From contig CAYYEZ010000063.1 of NCBI GenBank assembly GCA_964471225.1, forward strand, positions 1 through 59,120: a stretch of 59,120 nt of DNA. Direction: 5' to 3'. Below, one piece after another: positions 1 through 8,941 of this stretch. Position 1 is the stretch's first letter. Every line of letters begins with the position of its first letter. This stretch comes from JAGVJT01 sp964471225. Lineage in GTDB: Bacteria > Pseudomonadota > Gammaproteobacteria > Legionellales > Legionellaceae. A program made the position numbers and the translations under genes. The notes beneath the pieces were generated by a model, which saw nothing but the letters and a program-made list of their open reading frames with translations, had not been told where the DNA came from and did not search any database.

Positions 1-2
1 GC

Positions 3-59
3 CTATCCGAGACAATGAAAGCTCTCCTGGCCTATGGACTTGTGGATAAGCCATTCTGA
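3..59 (+). CDS. possible C-terminal tail of an upstream gene (partial)
   Basis: The third frame is open from the window edge to a TGA at 57-59 and reads as 18 residues ending in GLVDKPF. The leucine- and alanine-rich string would fit the end of a helical or ankyrin-type protein, but the piece is too short to judge. The other two forward frames also stop within the first 50 bases, so the edge may equally be non-coding. Confidence 0.25.
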   Translation, partial: LSETMKALLAYGLVDKPF

Positions 60-161
60 GAGTAATGTGATTGAACTAACAAACTGGGAATAGCTCTTAT
101 TTTCCCTGAATTTTGTTCCAGATCCCCGGACCTATCTAAAACTGCTGAAGAAAAAGCCGGT

Positions 162-977
162 ATGTACTATAAATATCAAATTGAAACAAGAGATATTCTA
201 AAGCTCAAAATCTGCATTAAAAAAGCAGTCGATATGCAAGGCAATCCATATTGCTTATTAAGTAAAGCCGCTACAGTAGGAAGACTTTTACCTAACACCG
301 AACAACTAAAAGAGGTCCGCAAGCGTGTCGGATACTTTATTTCAGAGTCATGCACTTATCGATGCGATGATATGTTCTATAAATATATCGAGATCATCCC
401 TTACAAAGGAGAGACTCTCGAATCATTGCTTTTAGATGAGCCAGAAGAAAGCGAAAAAGAATGGGCCGGAGAGTTAATTCGAGCATGCCTAGAGCAAGTT
501 GCTGAAAAAGGAATTGTTCATACGGATCTGAAACCAGCAAATATTTGTGTATTAGATGATGTGATCACTATTATCGATTTTGATAATGCATTTATTCCAG
601 AGCTAGAGCATGTCTCAGACGGACTGGGCACACCCGGCTATGTCGCACCCGAGCTTTTTAAAAATATACAAGATGCAGCTCAACAGTGTGAAATATATAG
701 CCGAGGAGATGAACACTGGATTACCGCGCTCAAATCTGATTTTCGACATTTATTTACCACCGCTACCGATATTTTTGCTCTAGGTCAGATTCTTTTGCAT
801 GATTTGGACCTAGAGGAAGATCATCCTTATTATCCATTGGCTAATCGCATGTCCTCTATAGACCCGCGGGCTCGACCGAATTGGTCAGATATACGAGAAA
901 TTTACAATTTTTCAACAAATCCAATACACCCGCAAGATACTGATATAATTAAGCAGAACCGAATGACGTCTGCCTAA
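162..977 (+). CDS. eukaryotic-type protein kinase-like protein
   Basis: A 271-residue protein with a compact Hanks-type kinase C-lobe. The catalytic loop reads HTDLKPANI near residue 120, so the Asp, Lys and Asn are kept but the Arg of the usual HRD is Thr. The metal-binding motif is DFD rather than DFG near residue 139. GTPGYVAPELF near residue 157 matches the activation-segment end (APE). A C-terminal DPRARPNW motif resembles the conserved RxRP helix. The N-lobe is short, with no clear glycine-rich loop. ATG at 162 is the first start after an in-frame stop at 72-74 and follows a purine-rich stretch. The gene converges on phhA with a 4-base overlap. Stand-alone kinases without a sensor domain are common among type IV effectors of Legionellales; export here is inference. 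It could also be an inactive or weakly active kinase. Confidence 0.75.
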   Translation: MYYKYQIETRDILKLKICIKKAVDMQGNPYCLLSKAATVGRLLPNTEQLKEVRKRVGYFISESCTYRCDDMFYKYIEIIPYKGETLESLLLDEPEESEKEWAGELIRACLEQVAEKGIVHTDLKPANICVLDDVITIIDFDNAFIPELEHVSDGLGTPGYVAPELFKNIQDAAQQCEIYSRGDEHWITALKSDFRHLFTTATDIFALGQILLHDLDLEEDHPYYPLANRMSSIDPRARPNWSDIREIYNFSTNPIHPQDTDIIKQNRMTSA

Positions 978-1792
978 CAAGCATGAATATGAAGATTCTG
1001 CTGCTCAACATCGTCTGCATCAAACAATGGGGTAAATTCTTTTAACTCCCGAGCACGCTGGATATAATCAGAAAGCTTGTCGATGATTTGGTAGAGCATT
1101 GTAAAATCATCAATCACATAATAGATAGATTGAGGTTGATCAATCCGATAAGGTGTACGTAATACGGCAACTGGATTAAACAACACTCTTAATGGATTAT
1201 CGCTCTCAACACTATACACGGTCTCGTGAATAGAAGATAAGATACCTCCACCGTAGATACGCACGCCTAGCGGTGTTTGAATCAGGCCAAATTCAACAGT
1301 AAACCAAAACATACGCTGTAAAAGTGGCCATTCCGACTCGGGATAAGTCAAAACTTTCAACGCATATTGATGAATAAAATCCGCATAAACAGAATTCATT
1401 AATAACGGACAATGACCAAATAATTCATGGAAAATATCTGGCTCTTTTACATAATCTAGTTCTTCACGAGTTCGAATAAACGTTGCAGCCGGAAAAGCAC
1501 GATCAGCAAGTAACTCAAAAAATTCACGTGCCGAAATCAACGCCGCAACGGGAGCAACACGCCAGCCTGTTTTTGCTTTCAAAATTTTGCTGACTTCAGG
1601 CAACTGAGGTATACCCTCTGAAGATAAATTTAAATCATGCAGTCCTTGCAAATACTCATCACAGGCACGCCCTGGCAGTAATTTTTTTTGACGTTCAAAA
1701 AGCATCGACCAAACACGATGCTCTTCATCAAAATAAGCAATATAGCCTTTTTCATCCGGTTGATGCGACACATAACGACTAATAAAGGCCAT
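974..1792 (-). CDS. phhA: phenylalanine-4-hydroxylase
   Basis: This 272-residue protein is a bacterial-length aromatic amino acid hydroxylase, which turns phenylalanine into tyrosine using tetrahydropterin, oxygen and non-haem iron. The iron ligands are visible: HELFGH near residues 121-126 supplies both histidines, and the glutamate lies in FTVEFGLI near residue 167. The sequence is collinear with the catalytic domain and lacks the regulatory ACT domain of animal enzymes, as expected in bacteria. A strong ribosome site (AGAGGAGAG) precedes the ATG at 1792. It sits 11 bases downstream of the aminotransferase gene on the same strand and is probably co-transcribed with it. Legionella uses PhhA-derived tyrosine for pyomelanin, but no other gene of that pathway is present here. 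Confidence 0.95.
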   Translation of the reverse strand: MAFISRYVSHQPDEKGYIAYFDEEHRVWSMLFERQKKLLPGRACDEYLQGLHDLNLSSEGIPQLPEVSKILKAKTGWRVAPVAALISAREFFELLADRAFPAATFIRTREELDYVKEPDIFHELFGHCPLLMNSVYADFIHQYALKVLTYPESEWPLLQRMFWFTVEFGLIQTPLGVRIYGGGILSSIHETVYSVESDNPLRVLFNPVAVLRTPYRIDQPQSIYYVIDDFTMLYQIIDKLSDYIQRARELKEFTPLFDADDVEQQNLHIHAC

Positions 1793-1803
1793 CTTTCTCT
1801 CCT

Positions 1804-2739
1804 CTAAACAAGGGTTTGGTCATCTAATAAAAGTTGGTTCAAAATTTTTGCGATTTGGCCAGGCTGTCCTGTCTGGATCTTTTGATCTTCATAGCGCACA
1901 ACAGGTAAGACATTAATACTGGTTCCCACCATCATCATTTCCTGGGCTTGCGATAACTCCTCAAGGGTAATATGACGTATTTTTGACTCAATACCTATCT
2001 CAGCCGCGAGCTCACATACACGCACCATCGTTGTTCCCTTCAAAATTCGCTCAAACGGAGGGTGCACGAGCAAGCCGTCTTTATCAACAATCATCACATT
2101 TTCTGTAGAGCTCTCAGTCACATAACCTCGCTCATCAACACCAATCACATAATCTAAACCTCGGTCTACCGCCTCGCGCTTCATCAATACATTCGGTAAA
2201 TAATTACAAGATTTAATTTGACTCATCCAATCTTGCTTGGTTGGAATACGACTTTTCCCAATCGCAACACCTTGTGTGTACTTTTCAAGTTTAGGCTCTT
2301 TTAAACGCATCACGACAACATACAGTTGCGCTGCGATGGCATCGTAAGGATTCGCCGAAAAATCACCAGGCCCACGAGACAAGAACACACGAATACTTGC
2401 TTTCTGTTGTGCTGTCACTGCTAATGTTTCTTGAATAATTGCTTTAATTTCAGCCAACGTCCAAGGAGAAGTTAAGCCAATACAAGAAGCGGAATAAAGC
2501 AAGCGTTCCAGATGAGCATCTATGAGATAAATCCTACCTGAAACCACTTTCATCGCTTCAAACACACCATCACCGCGATGCACCATATGGTCATCCAAAG
2601 GTAGCTGCATCAACTGCGGAGTCAATGTAATTCCTCCGAGTAAAGAAGAGTAAAATGCAAAATAATCAGCAAAAAAAGGATTTTTTTGCTGTAATAACGC
2701 ATCGTAACATTCTAACGGTGATAAAATTTTTGTCATCAT
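1804..2739 (-). CDS. class IV PLP aminotransferase (D-amino-acid aminotransferase or aminodeoxychorismate lyase type)
   Basis: A 311-residue fold-type IV PLP enzyme. The catalytic lysine lies in QIKSCNYLPNVLMK, and the conserved TESSTENV segment and ILKGTTMVRV phosphate-binding region follow in the usual order. The same fold covers D-alanine aminotransferase, branched-chain aminotransferase and PabC (which releases p-aminobenzoate from aminodeoxychorismate). PabC is attractive because pabA and pabB lie in this window with no pabC beside them, but substrate cannot be read from sequence by eye. The ATG at 2739 overlaps the bioC stop as TGATG, so the two are translationally coupled; a second ATG follows immediately. 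It is followed by phhA on the same strand. Confidence 0.85.
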   Translation of the reverse strand: MMTKILSPLECYDALLQQKNPFFADYFAFYSSLLGGITLTPQLMQLPLDDHMVHRGDGVFEAMKVVSGRIYLIDAHLERLLYSASCIGLTSPWTLAEIKAIIQETLAVTAQQKASIRVFLSRGPGDFSANPYDAIAAQLYVVVMRLKEPKLEKYTQGVAIGKSRIPTKQDWMSQIKSCNYLPNVLMKREAVDRGLDYVIGVDERGYVTESSTENVMIVDKDGLLVHPPFERILKGTTMVRVCELAAEIGIESKIRHITLEELSQAQEMMMVGTSINVLPVVRYEDQKIQTGQPGQIAKILNQLLLDDQTLV

Positions 2740-3539
2740 CAACTGCTTTTTTTCACAATAGAATCCAAGGGTATAAATGTCTCATGCCCCACCGTTTTTT
2801 GCCTATCCGCCGTGCGCCACCCATGCCCATAGATCACTTCAAACGTCACTGGATACCGCTCATCTTCTTGACGTAAGAGTTGTTTAGTTTCAGAAGATGA
2901 TGGAACAAAGACGCCTTGTGTTTTTAGTGCATCACACAATGTTTCAAATCGACGATATCGGACCGTAAGCATTTCCATGTCTAAAACAGGATCATCAAAT
3001 CCTACGTCCATCATCGCATCACCGATATGATGCATATCTGTTAAAGGCACCTTGACAGATATGTCGGGTAATGCACGCAACTCTTGATAGGTATCGGGCC
3101 CTAACATCGAAAACATCAAGCAACCCTGAGGTCGAAGCACACGATACAGCTCCTGTAGAACTGTATCGACAGAAACAGACCATTGCAAGACTTGGTTCAT
3201 AAAAATTAAATCAAATTGCTTATTTTGAAAAGGAAGACGATGCATATCCGCACACACGACAGGCCAGCGCTTTAAAAAACGTTGTCGTTTCTGGCAAGCT
3301 TGCGCCATCAGCCACGCAATATCGACACTCACAATGACAGCTTTAGGATAACGTTTTCGCAAAGCTTTAGAAAAAAAACCTAGGGCACACCCCAAATCTA
3401 AGATATAGTGAGGCTCGAGCTTGAAGTAATCAAGCCGCTCAATCAAACGCTCACCAATTTCTTGTGACACGCCCGCATGCTGTTCGTAAACAGGAGCGCA
3501 TTGATTAAACATTGAGGATATTTCACGGATGAGCAACAT
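2739..3539 (-). CDS. bioC: malonyl-ACP O-methyltransferase BioC
   Basis: A SAM-dependent methyltransferase of about 266 residues. Motif I is ILDLGCALGFF, followed by the post-I acidic residue in VSVDIA, and the BioC-like stretch FSMLGPDTYQELRAL. The N-terminal FNQCAPVYEQHA pattern matches the BioC start region. BioC methylates malonyl-ACP so that the pimelate chain of biotin can be built by fatty acid synthesis. The ATG at 3539 has AGGGA just upstream and was preferred over an upstream start that would lie inside comF; an ATG at 3512 is another option. It is divergent from comF and coupled to the aminotransferase downstream. No other biotin genes are visible, so the pathway must be completed elsewhere. 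Confidence 0.85.
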   Translation of the reverse strand: MLLIREISSMFNQCAPVYEQHAGVSQEIGERLIERLDYFKLEPHYILDLGCALGFFSKALRKRYPKAVIVSVDIAWLMAQACQKRQRFLKRWPVVCADMHRLPFQNKQFDLIFMNQVLQWSVSVDTVLQELYRVLRPQGCLMFSMLGPDTYQELRALPDISVKVPLTDMHHIGDAMMDVGFDDPVLDMEMLTVRYRRFETLCDALKTQGVFVPSSSETKQLLRQEDERYPVTFEVIYGHGWRTADRQKTVGHETFIPLDSIVKKSS

Positions 3540-4260
3540 ACAATCCCTACTCGCTGAGTGGGCAAAGAGTATAACACAAGCATTTTCTCCTCGCATGTAC
3601 TGCTTAATTTGTCATGTCAAAACACAACAAGTTGTTTGTGAGGCCTGTCTTCAGCACCTGACAACACTCGGTCACAAATGCACTACTTGTGCACGCCCCT
3701 TATCCATTCCAACAGACACGATATGCGGTCATTGCATCAAGCACAAGCCTGCTCTCGATGGCACCCTCACTGTCTATGCTTATACAGCGCCTTTACGATT
3801 TTTAATTCATGAGTTTAAGTATCGTGAAGGTTATTTTTTGACAAAAACACTGACACAAATGCTCTTAGATGCACTTCCTAAAGATTACATGACTGACTGT
3901 ATTGTCCCAGTACCGATGCATACGCAAAGATTACGAGAGCGAGGCTTTGATCACACATTATGGTTAGCTCGCGCAGTATCACGTCACGTCCCTTTCCACA
4001 TAGAAACGACTATTTGTAAAAAAAATAACCATACGACAAACTCAGCACAACTTAATGCAGAACAAAGAAAAAAAAATACACAAGATGCTTATCAAGTAAA
4101 AACATCCCATTACCAACACGTGACATTACTTGATGATCTGACCACAACTGGCGAAACAGCTAACACCTTGGCGAGATTATTGAAAAAAAATGGCGTTCAA
4201 ACGGTGATATTATGGTGTTGCGCACGAGCGCTAATGGATCGCACTTCGCTTCCCAAGTAA
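3529..4260 (+). CDS. comF: ComF family phosphoribosyltransferase-like protein
   Basis: A 243-residue ComF/GntX-type protein. The N-terminus carries three CxxC zinc pairs (CLIC, CEAC, CTTC, with CGHC after them), and the C-terminus carries the PRPP-binding signature VTLLDDLTTTGET near residue 200. ComF proteins are linked to uptake of transforming DNA in naturally competent bacteria, though their enzymology is unclear. Starting at ATG 3529 gives a 22-residue lead before the first CxxC and an 11-base overlap with divergent bioC; ATG 3595 would start directly at the zinc region and leave room for promoters. Its 3' end overlaps the convergent hypothetical gene by 30 bases. Confidence 0.85.
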   Translation: MSNIQSLLAEWAKSITQAFSPRMYCLICHVKTQQVVCEACLQHLTTLGHKCTTCARPLSIPTDTICGHCIKHKPALDGTLTVYAYTAPLRFLIHEFKYREGYFLTKTLTQMLLDALPKDYMTDCIVPVPMHTQRLRERGFDHTLWLARAVSRHVPFHIETTICKKNNHTTNSAQLNAEQRKKNTQDAYQVKTSHYQHVTLLDDLTTTGETANTLARLLKKNGVQTVILWCCARALMDRTSLPK

Positions 4261-4761
4261 GACCACTGCGGCTTGTTCACTCATCTCTTCAGAGGGTGAA
4301 AAATCCATCGCTACGGCGAAACCTAAATCAGGATAAGCTTGGCTCCAAGAAGCATCGCTATGCTGAAGCATGGGCTTAACTTGCTCAAACATCGCTTGCA
4401 TCGCTACTTCATCCATCGACATGAAATCATATTTTCGATTATGCATCATCGTGCGAAGTGTGGTGTATAAAGCATACTTTAATACATAATAAGCATGCTC
4501 TTTGGTTTCGTCTTGCACGTCCCAGTCTCTTTTTGTAGTTTCTTCAAAAAGAGAGGTCCAACGAAAATCATCTGGCGAAAAATCTTTTTCTGCAAGACTA
4601 AGTTGATCACCGATTTGACTTTCACAACGAAAAAACAGGTACCGCTTCCGGGTACTGTGCTTATCCGAAATCTTAAAACATCCTTGAAACACAGCCGGTT
4701 CACGCCAAACAGTCACGAGAACCAAGGTTTCAATATTAATATCTGTAAATTCTTCTGTCAT
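4231..4761 (-). CDS. conserved hypothetical protein downstream of the TGT-like gene
   Basis: I do not recognise this 176-residue protein. It is acidic, mixed alpha/beta in look, with no signal peptide, membrane segment or obvious motif. Its ATG overlaps the stop of the TGT-like gene as ATGA, so it appears to be the last gene of a coupled queA / TGT-like / hypothetical set. That context suggests a role linked to the TGT-like protein or simply shared expression. Open reading frames opposite or shifted to it (around 4479-4779) are less protein-like. Confidence 0.7.
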   Translation of the reverse strand: MTEEFTDINIETLVLVTVWREPAVFQGCFKISDKHSTRKRYLFFRCESQIGDQLSLAEKDFSPDDFRWTSLFEETTKRDWDVQDETKEHAYYVLKYALYTTLRTMMHNRKYDFMSMDEVAMQAMFEQVKPMLQHSDASWSQAYPDLGFAVAMDFSPSEEMSEQAAVVLLGKRSAIH

Positions 4762-5477
4762 AGCTTAATTGTAGGATAGTTTGCAACATTATGCTGAATT
4801 AGAAAGCGTTGACATAATCCTGGTGTTTGCGTAAACAAATGATGGAAATAGCTGACTGTTAAATTTGTTTCACAAGCCTCACAAGCACAGCCTGCGACCA
4901 ATGGTCTAAATATTTGCGCCATATGTGCTTGCTTGATATCTAAGATTTCATCATCATCCGTGTAAATCAAACCGGAAACGGCTAATGAAATCGGTTTTTC
5001 AGTCTCTTGCCAGATTTGTGTCCCATCAATAAAAAGCGTGCTCTCTTGATCCAATTTGCGCCACACTCCTTCATACTTCATCGTGTTTTCATGTTCAGGG
5101 ACAATCAATCGTATCGCCGTATCCGCCAAAGCATCAGCCCAGGTGACTGAAGGTACGACAAAATAAGCTGGATTCAATTGTCGAATCACGTGAAGAAGCT
5201 CGTCTTCCGTATAAGTTGAGATACGACCATCAAATGTTGATCGTATTCGATAAACACCTGTATTCGATTTTTTTAAATGAGAGGCACTCAAGACAATCGT
5301 CTCATCCCATCCAACATATGCTCCGAGATCTCTAAGCTGAGTCAACAACTCAATACCTGGTTTGACAAGAAGTGAATCCAAGCGAAGTGATAATGCGTGA
5401 ACACCGATATGCTTCCAATCACAAGCAAGAAGCGATGATCCTGACAGTGTCGTAATAATAGGTAAAAAAGTCGTCAT
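4758..5477 (-). CDS. shortened tRNA-guanine transglycosylase-like protein, probably not a TGT enzyme
   Basis: A 239-residue protein clearly related to queuine/archaeosine tRNA-ribosyltransferases, which are usually about 370 residues. The C-terminus keeps the zinc site CACEAC near residues 198-203, then YFHHLF, and QHNVANY matching the TGT LxHNLxxY ending. The middle segment YRIRSTFDG corresponds to the TGT FRSPIDG region. However, the catalytic DSGGFQ motif is replaced by SASHLK near residue 65, and the barrel part that carries the nucleophilic aspartate and guanine pocket is shortened. It occupies the position directly after queA where tgt often lies, with an ATGA overlap on both sides. It may bind tRNA or partner a real TGT encoded elsewhere; base exchange looks unlikely. 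Confidence 0.75.
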   Translation of the reverse strand: MTTFLPIITTLSGSSLLACDWKHIGVHALSLRLDSLLVKPGIELLTQLRDLGAYVGWDETIVLSASHLKKSNTGVYRIRSTFDGRISTYTEDELLHVIRQLNPAYFVVPSVTWADALADTAIRLIVPEHENTMKYEGVWRKLDQESTLFIDGTQIWQETEKPISLAVSGLIYTDDDEILDIKQAHMAQIFRPLVAGCACEACETNLTVSYFHHLFTQTPGLCQRFLIQHNVANYPTIKL

Positions 5478-6490
5478 AGTAATATACTCGAATCACCATA
5501 GCTGTAGAAACGATAAGAATGTGAAATCGCTGTCTCATAGAGTGCCAAGGCTTCTGCGTGTCCAATGAAAGCTGCGACTAACATCAATAACGTTGACTCA
5601 GGTAGATGGAAATTAGTCACTAAACCATCACACACGCGAAAAGTAAATCCTGGATAGATAAAAATATCTGTGTTACCCCGCATGGGTGTTAAAACACCTG
5701 AGCGAGCAGCGCTCTCGAGACTGCGAAGAGCTGTTGTACCGACCGCGATCACTCGATGCCCACGTGCTTTGGTCTCTGCGATTTGTGCGCATAAGGCTTC
5801 ACTAACGTGAAACCACTCTTGATGCATGCGATGTTCAGCAATCGCCTCCACGCGCACAGGTCGAAACGTACCCGCACCAATATGGAGTGTAACGAAACCC
5901 AATTGTACGCCCTTTTCTTGTAATTGACTCAAAACCATTTCGTCGAAGTGCAAACCCGCTGTGGGAGCCGCAACAGAGCCTTTGTGTTTCGCGTAAATCG
6001 TTTGATAACGTGACGTATCTTGTATTGCTGCTTCTCGTGTAATATAAAGCGGCAAAGGCACATGCCCCACAGCCTCTAAAAGCGCGATTACTTCGCCTTC
6101 TACGACACGACAATAGTACAAATCGTCCTGCTTCTCAATCACCTCGATTTGCCATTGCTCGGGTAAAAATAAGTGAGATCCGGCCTTAGGCGCCTTGCTG
6201 GCTTTAATATGCGCTAAAAATGTAGAGGAATCCAGTACTCGCTCTACAAGCAACTCAACTTTACCACTTGTTTCTTTTTGTCCATATAAACGCGCTGGGA
6301 TAACGAAACTGTCATTCATCACAAGCAAATCACCGGGATGAAAAAAATCTACAATTTCATGAAAAGTATGGTGGGAAATTTGCTTTGTATCACGATGATA
6401 ACGGAGTAATTTCGAGTCACGGCGATTTTCTAACGGGTACTGCGCAATTAAATGTTCGGGTAATTCAAAATAAAAATCGCTTTTTTTCAT
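5474..6490 (-). CDS. queA: S-adenosylmethionine:tRNA ribosyltransferase-isomerase
   Basis: A full-length (338-residue) QueA, which moves ribose from SAM onto 7-aminomethyl-7-deazaguanine in tRNA to make epoxyqueuosine. Recognisable family segments are the start FYFELPEHLIAQYPLENR, the SVAAPTAGLHF block near residue 170, VTLHIGAGTF, and the FHLPESTLLMLVAAF region near the end. It leads a coupled set with the TGT-like protein and a hypothetical gene; the usual partners tgt, yajC and secDF are not present here. The frame is intact and of normal length. Confidence 0.97.
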   Translation of the reverse strand: MKKSDFYFELPEHLIAQYPLENRRDSKLLRYHRDTKQISHHTFHEIVDFFHPGDLLVMNDSFVIPARLYGQKETSGKVELLVERVLDSSTFLAHIKASKAPKAGSHLFLPEQWQIEVIEKQDDLYYCRVVEGEVIALLEAVGHVPLPLYITREAAIQDTSRYQTIYAKHKGSVAAPTAGLHFDEMVLSQLQEKGVQLGFVTLHIGAGTFRPVRVEAIAEHRMHQEWFHVSEALCAQIAETKARGHRVIAVGTTALRSLESAARSGVLTPMRGNTDIFIYPGFTFRVCDGLVTNFHLPESTLLMLVAAFIGHAEALALYETAISHSYRFYSYGDSSILL

Positions 6491-6499
6491 AGGAAAATT

Positions 6500-6808
6500 C
6501 TATTTATATACTATTAAATAAGAGATTAAACCGAGAATTTTAGCATATCTTACAGCAAAGAAATACGCATAGATCATAGAGGCCCCGTGTGTAATTGTGA
6601 TCTTGGGTTGTGCTAACGAAGTTAAGCAAAGAAGGAGACACATACGCAATAGCATGACTTCTGAGACTTCATCTTTTTTCTTATCGCGCGGGGTGAGGTG
6701 ATGCGCGATAAAAATCATCTCTTGAATGGTTTGGCGATATTGCTTGTCGATCCAGCCACAGCCCAAGATTGGTGGATAAAGATCAGTAGATGCTTGATAA
6801 ATATCCAA
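6500..6808 (-). CDS. small hypothetical protein
   Basis: A 102-residue reading frame between ligA and queA on the same strand, ending 9 bases before queA. The C-terminal half is hydrophobic and may hold one or two membrane segments. I do not recognise it, and there is no good ribosome site before its ATG. It fills an otherwise unexplained gap and has acceptable composition, but it could be non-coding leader for queA. Confidence 0.45.
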   Translation of the reverse strand: MDIYQASTDLYPPILGCGWIDKQYRQTIQEMIFIAHHLTPRDKKKDEVSEVMLLRMCLLLCLTSLAQPKITITHGASMIYAYFFAVRYAKILGLISYLIVYK

Positions 6809-6874
6809 TGTTTCAAAATCAAGCTGAATTTATTTATCCAACTCGTTTAGAGTATGTGTTACCTAAAGTTGAGA

Positions 6875-8893
6875 TCATTGCAGAAGTTTCAACAAGGCTT
6901 CTTCTGTCAAGACAGCAATTCCAAGAGTTGTTGCTTTATCAAGCTTTGAGCCTGCATCTTTACCCACAATCAAGTAATCTGTTTTCTGAGAAACTTGTCC
7001 TGTAACTCGAGCGCCTAGGGCTTGTAATTTCGCTTTTGCCTCATCTCGACTCATATGCGTGAGTGTGCCAGTTAGGACGACAGCTTTGTCGTATAAAGGA
7101 TGGGCTGCATCAGCAACGGCTTTTTCCTCGACTGACCAATGTACGCCTAAAGCACGAAGTCGCTCAATCACTTCAACATTATGGCGTTGTTTGAAAAAAT
7201 GCAGAATAGAATGTGCGGCAACCGGCCCTACATCCTTTAAACGCATCAACGCGTCCATACTTGCATTCTGTAATGCAGGAAGATCACCAAAAGCTCGGGC
7301 CAACGTCCTTGCTGTTTCTTCACCAATATCAGGAATACCTAGCGCATAAATAAAACGTTGTAACGTCGTTTTTTTACTCTGCTCCAGTGCGACAACAAGA
7401 TTATGTGCTGATTTTTCACCAAGACGAGGTAAAGTTTGAAGTGTTTTTTCATCTAGCGTATAAAGTGAAGAAACATCTTCTAAAAAATGCGTTTCAACTA
7501 ACAAGTCAATTAGCTCTTTACCTAAACCATCAATCGCCATCGCACGTCGAGAAGCAAAATGCCAAACGGCACGCTTCAGTTGTGCTTTGCAGTACAATCC
7601 TCCCGTGCATCGAGCAATCGCCTCGCCTTCCAGCTTTTCAATTTCAGCACCACATTCAGGACAATTTTGTGGCATGAGAATCGATAAAGCATTCGCTGGT
7701 CTTTTCTCTAAAACAACCGAGACAACTTCTGGAATGACATCACCCGCACGCCTAACAATAACAGTATCGCCTATCCGAATATCTTTTCGAGCAATTTCAT
7801 CCATATTGTGCAATGTCGCGTTACTCACCATCACACCGCTCACAAACACAGGCGATAATCGTGCAACAGGCGTCATGGCCCCTGTGCGACCGACTTGAAA
7901 ATCAACCCCAAGTAACGTGGTCATTTCTTCAAGTGCCGGGAATTTATGCGCACAAGCAAAGCGTGGCGCCCGTGCAATAAATCCTAGACGCTGCTGCAAA
8001 TGAACATTGTCTACTTTATAAACAACACCATCAATTTCATAAGGTAGCTCTAAACGACGCGCCAAAAGTTGCGTGTAGTAATCCAAACATGCAGTACGAC
8101 CGATCACCGCTCGAAGCTCTGAAGAAATCGGACATCCCCAGGTGTTCAAAAGATGAAGCGTTTCAATATGACTTTCTGGAAGTGTTTTTCCGGTATAAGC
8201 CCCGACACCATAACAAGCAAACTCCAGAGGACGACTTGCCGTAATCGCTGGATTTAATTGTCTTAAGCTTCCTGCAGCGGCGTTTCTGGGATTAGCAAAT
8301 GTTTTATGCCCTAAACGTCTTGCTTCTTCATTCAAAATCTCAAAACCGGCCTTAGGCATATAAACTTCACCACGTATCTCAATCAGCTCGGGTGGCTCAG
8401 AAGTCATTAATTTTAGCGGCACGGTTGGAATTGTCTTCACATTGTTAGTGATCGTTTCACCAACCGTCCCATCACCACGCGTTGCTGCAGAAATTAAATA
8501 CCCATCAACATAAGTCAAATTGACTGCTAATCCATCAAATTTGGGCTCGCAAGAAAACTGAAGCGTATCTGCATCTAGATCTAATTTATCACTCAACCGC
8601 TTCATGAAAGCATCCAGTTCTTCTGTCGAAAAAACATTAGACAAAGACAGCATCGGCTCAAAGTGTTGAATCGGTAAAAGTGCTGTTACTGGCATTTGAA
8701 TGAGGCGTTGCGTGGGTGAATCCTGGGTGATCCAATCAGGGTGATCTGCCTCAATAGCCTGCAAACGTCTAAAGACTCTATCATACTCAACATCAGGAAT
8801 AAGTGGATTATCCATCACATAATAATGGTAATCATAACGACGAATTTCTTCGCGTAGCGCTTCAAGTTCTCTCATTAAAGTCTCTTCTGTCAT
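6875..8893 (-). CDS. ligA: NAD-dependent DNA ligase
   Basis: A complete 672-residue LigA, which seals nicks in replication and repair using NAD. The order is as expected: Ia domain (YDYHYYVMDNPLIPD), adenylation domain with nucleotidyl lysine in CEPKFDGLAV near residue 115, OB domain (GRTGAMTPVARL), a four-cysteine zinc finger starting at CPECG near residue 405, helix-hairpin-helix repeats, and a C-terminal BRCT domain from about 595. It is divergent from rmuC with only 48 bases between them, holding both promoters; a TATACT hexamer is visible there. Nothing unusual apart from Phe in KFDG, where many ligases have Leu. Confidence 0.97.
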   Translation of the reverse strand: MTEETLMRELEALREEIRRYDYHYYVMDNPLIPDVEYDRVFRRLQAIEADHPDWITQDSPTQRLIQMPVTALLPIQHFEPMLSLSNVFSTEELDAFMKRLSDKLDLDADTLQFSCEPKFDGLAVNLTYVDGYLISAATRGDGTVGETITNNVKTIPTVPLKLMTSEPPELIEIRGEVYMPKAGFEILNEEARRLGHKTFANPRNAAAGSLRQLNPAITASRPLEFACYGVGAYTGKTLPESHIETLHLLNTWGCPISSELRAVIGRTACLDYYTQLLARRLELPYEIDGVVYKVDNVHLQQRLGFIARAPRFACAHKFPALEEMTTLLGVDFQVGRTGAMTPVARLSPVFVSGVMVSNATLHNMDEIARKDIRIGDTVIVRRAGDVIPEVVSVVLEKRPANALSILMPQNCPECGAEIEKLEGEAIARCTGGLYCKAQLKRAVWHFASRRAMAIDGLGKELIDLLVETHFLEDVSSLYTLDEKTLQTLPRLGEKSAHNLVVALEQSKKTTLQRFIYALGIPDIGEETARTLARAFGDLPALQNASMDALMRLKDVGPVAAHSILHFFKQRHNVEVIERLRALGVHWSVEEKAVADAAHPLYDKAVVLTGTLTHMSRDEAKAKLQALGARVTGQVSQKTDYLIVGKDAGSKLDKATTLGIAVLTEEALLKLLQ

Positions 8894-8941
8894 CTCTATG
8901 AACCAGGTATACTAGGTTTTTTTATTATTAGGTCGCTCTGC

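Noticed and set aside
4479..4779. Two 74-94 residue frames inside the 176-residue gene
   Set aside because: Both are shifted or opposite to a longer, coupled gene; their protein composition is unlikely and they lack ribosome sites.
7059..7898. Three plus-strand frames inside ligA
   Set aside because: Antisense shadows of the conserved zinc-finger, HhH and OB coding regions of ligA.
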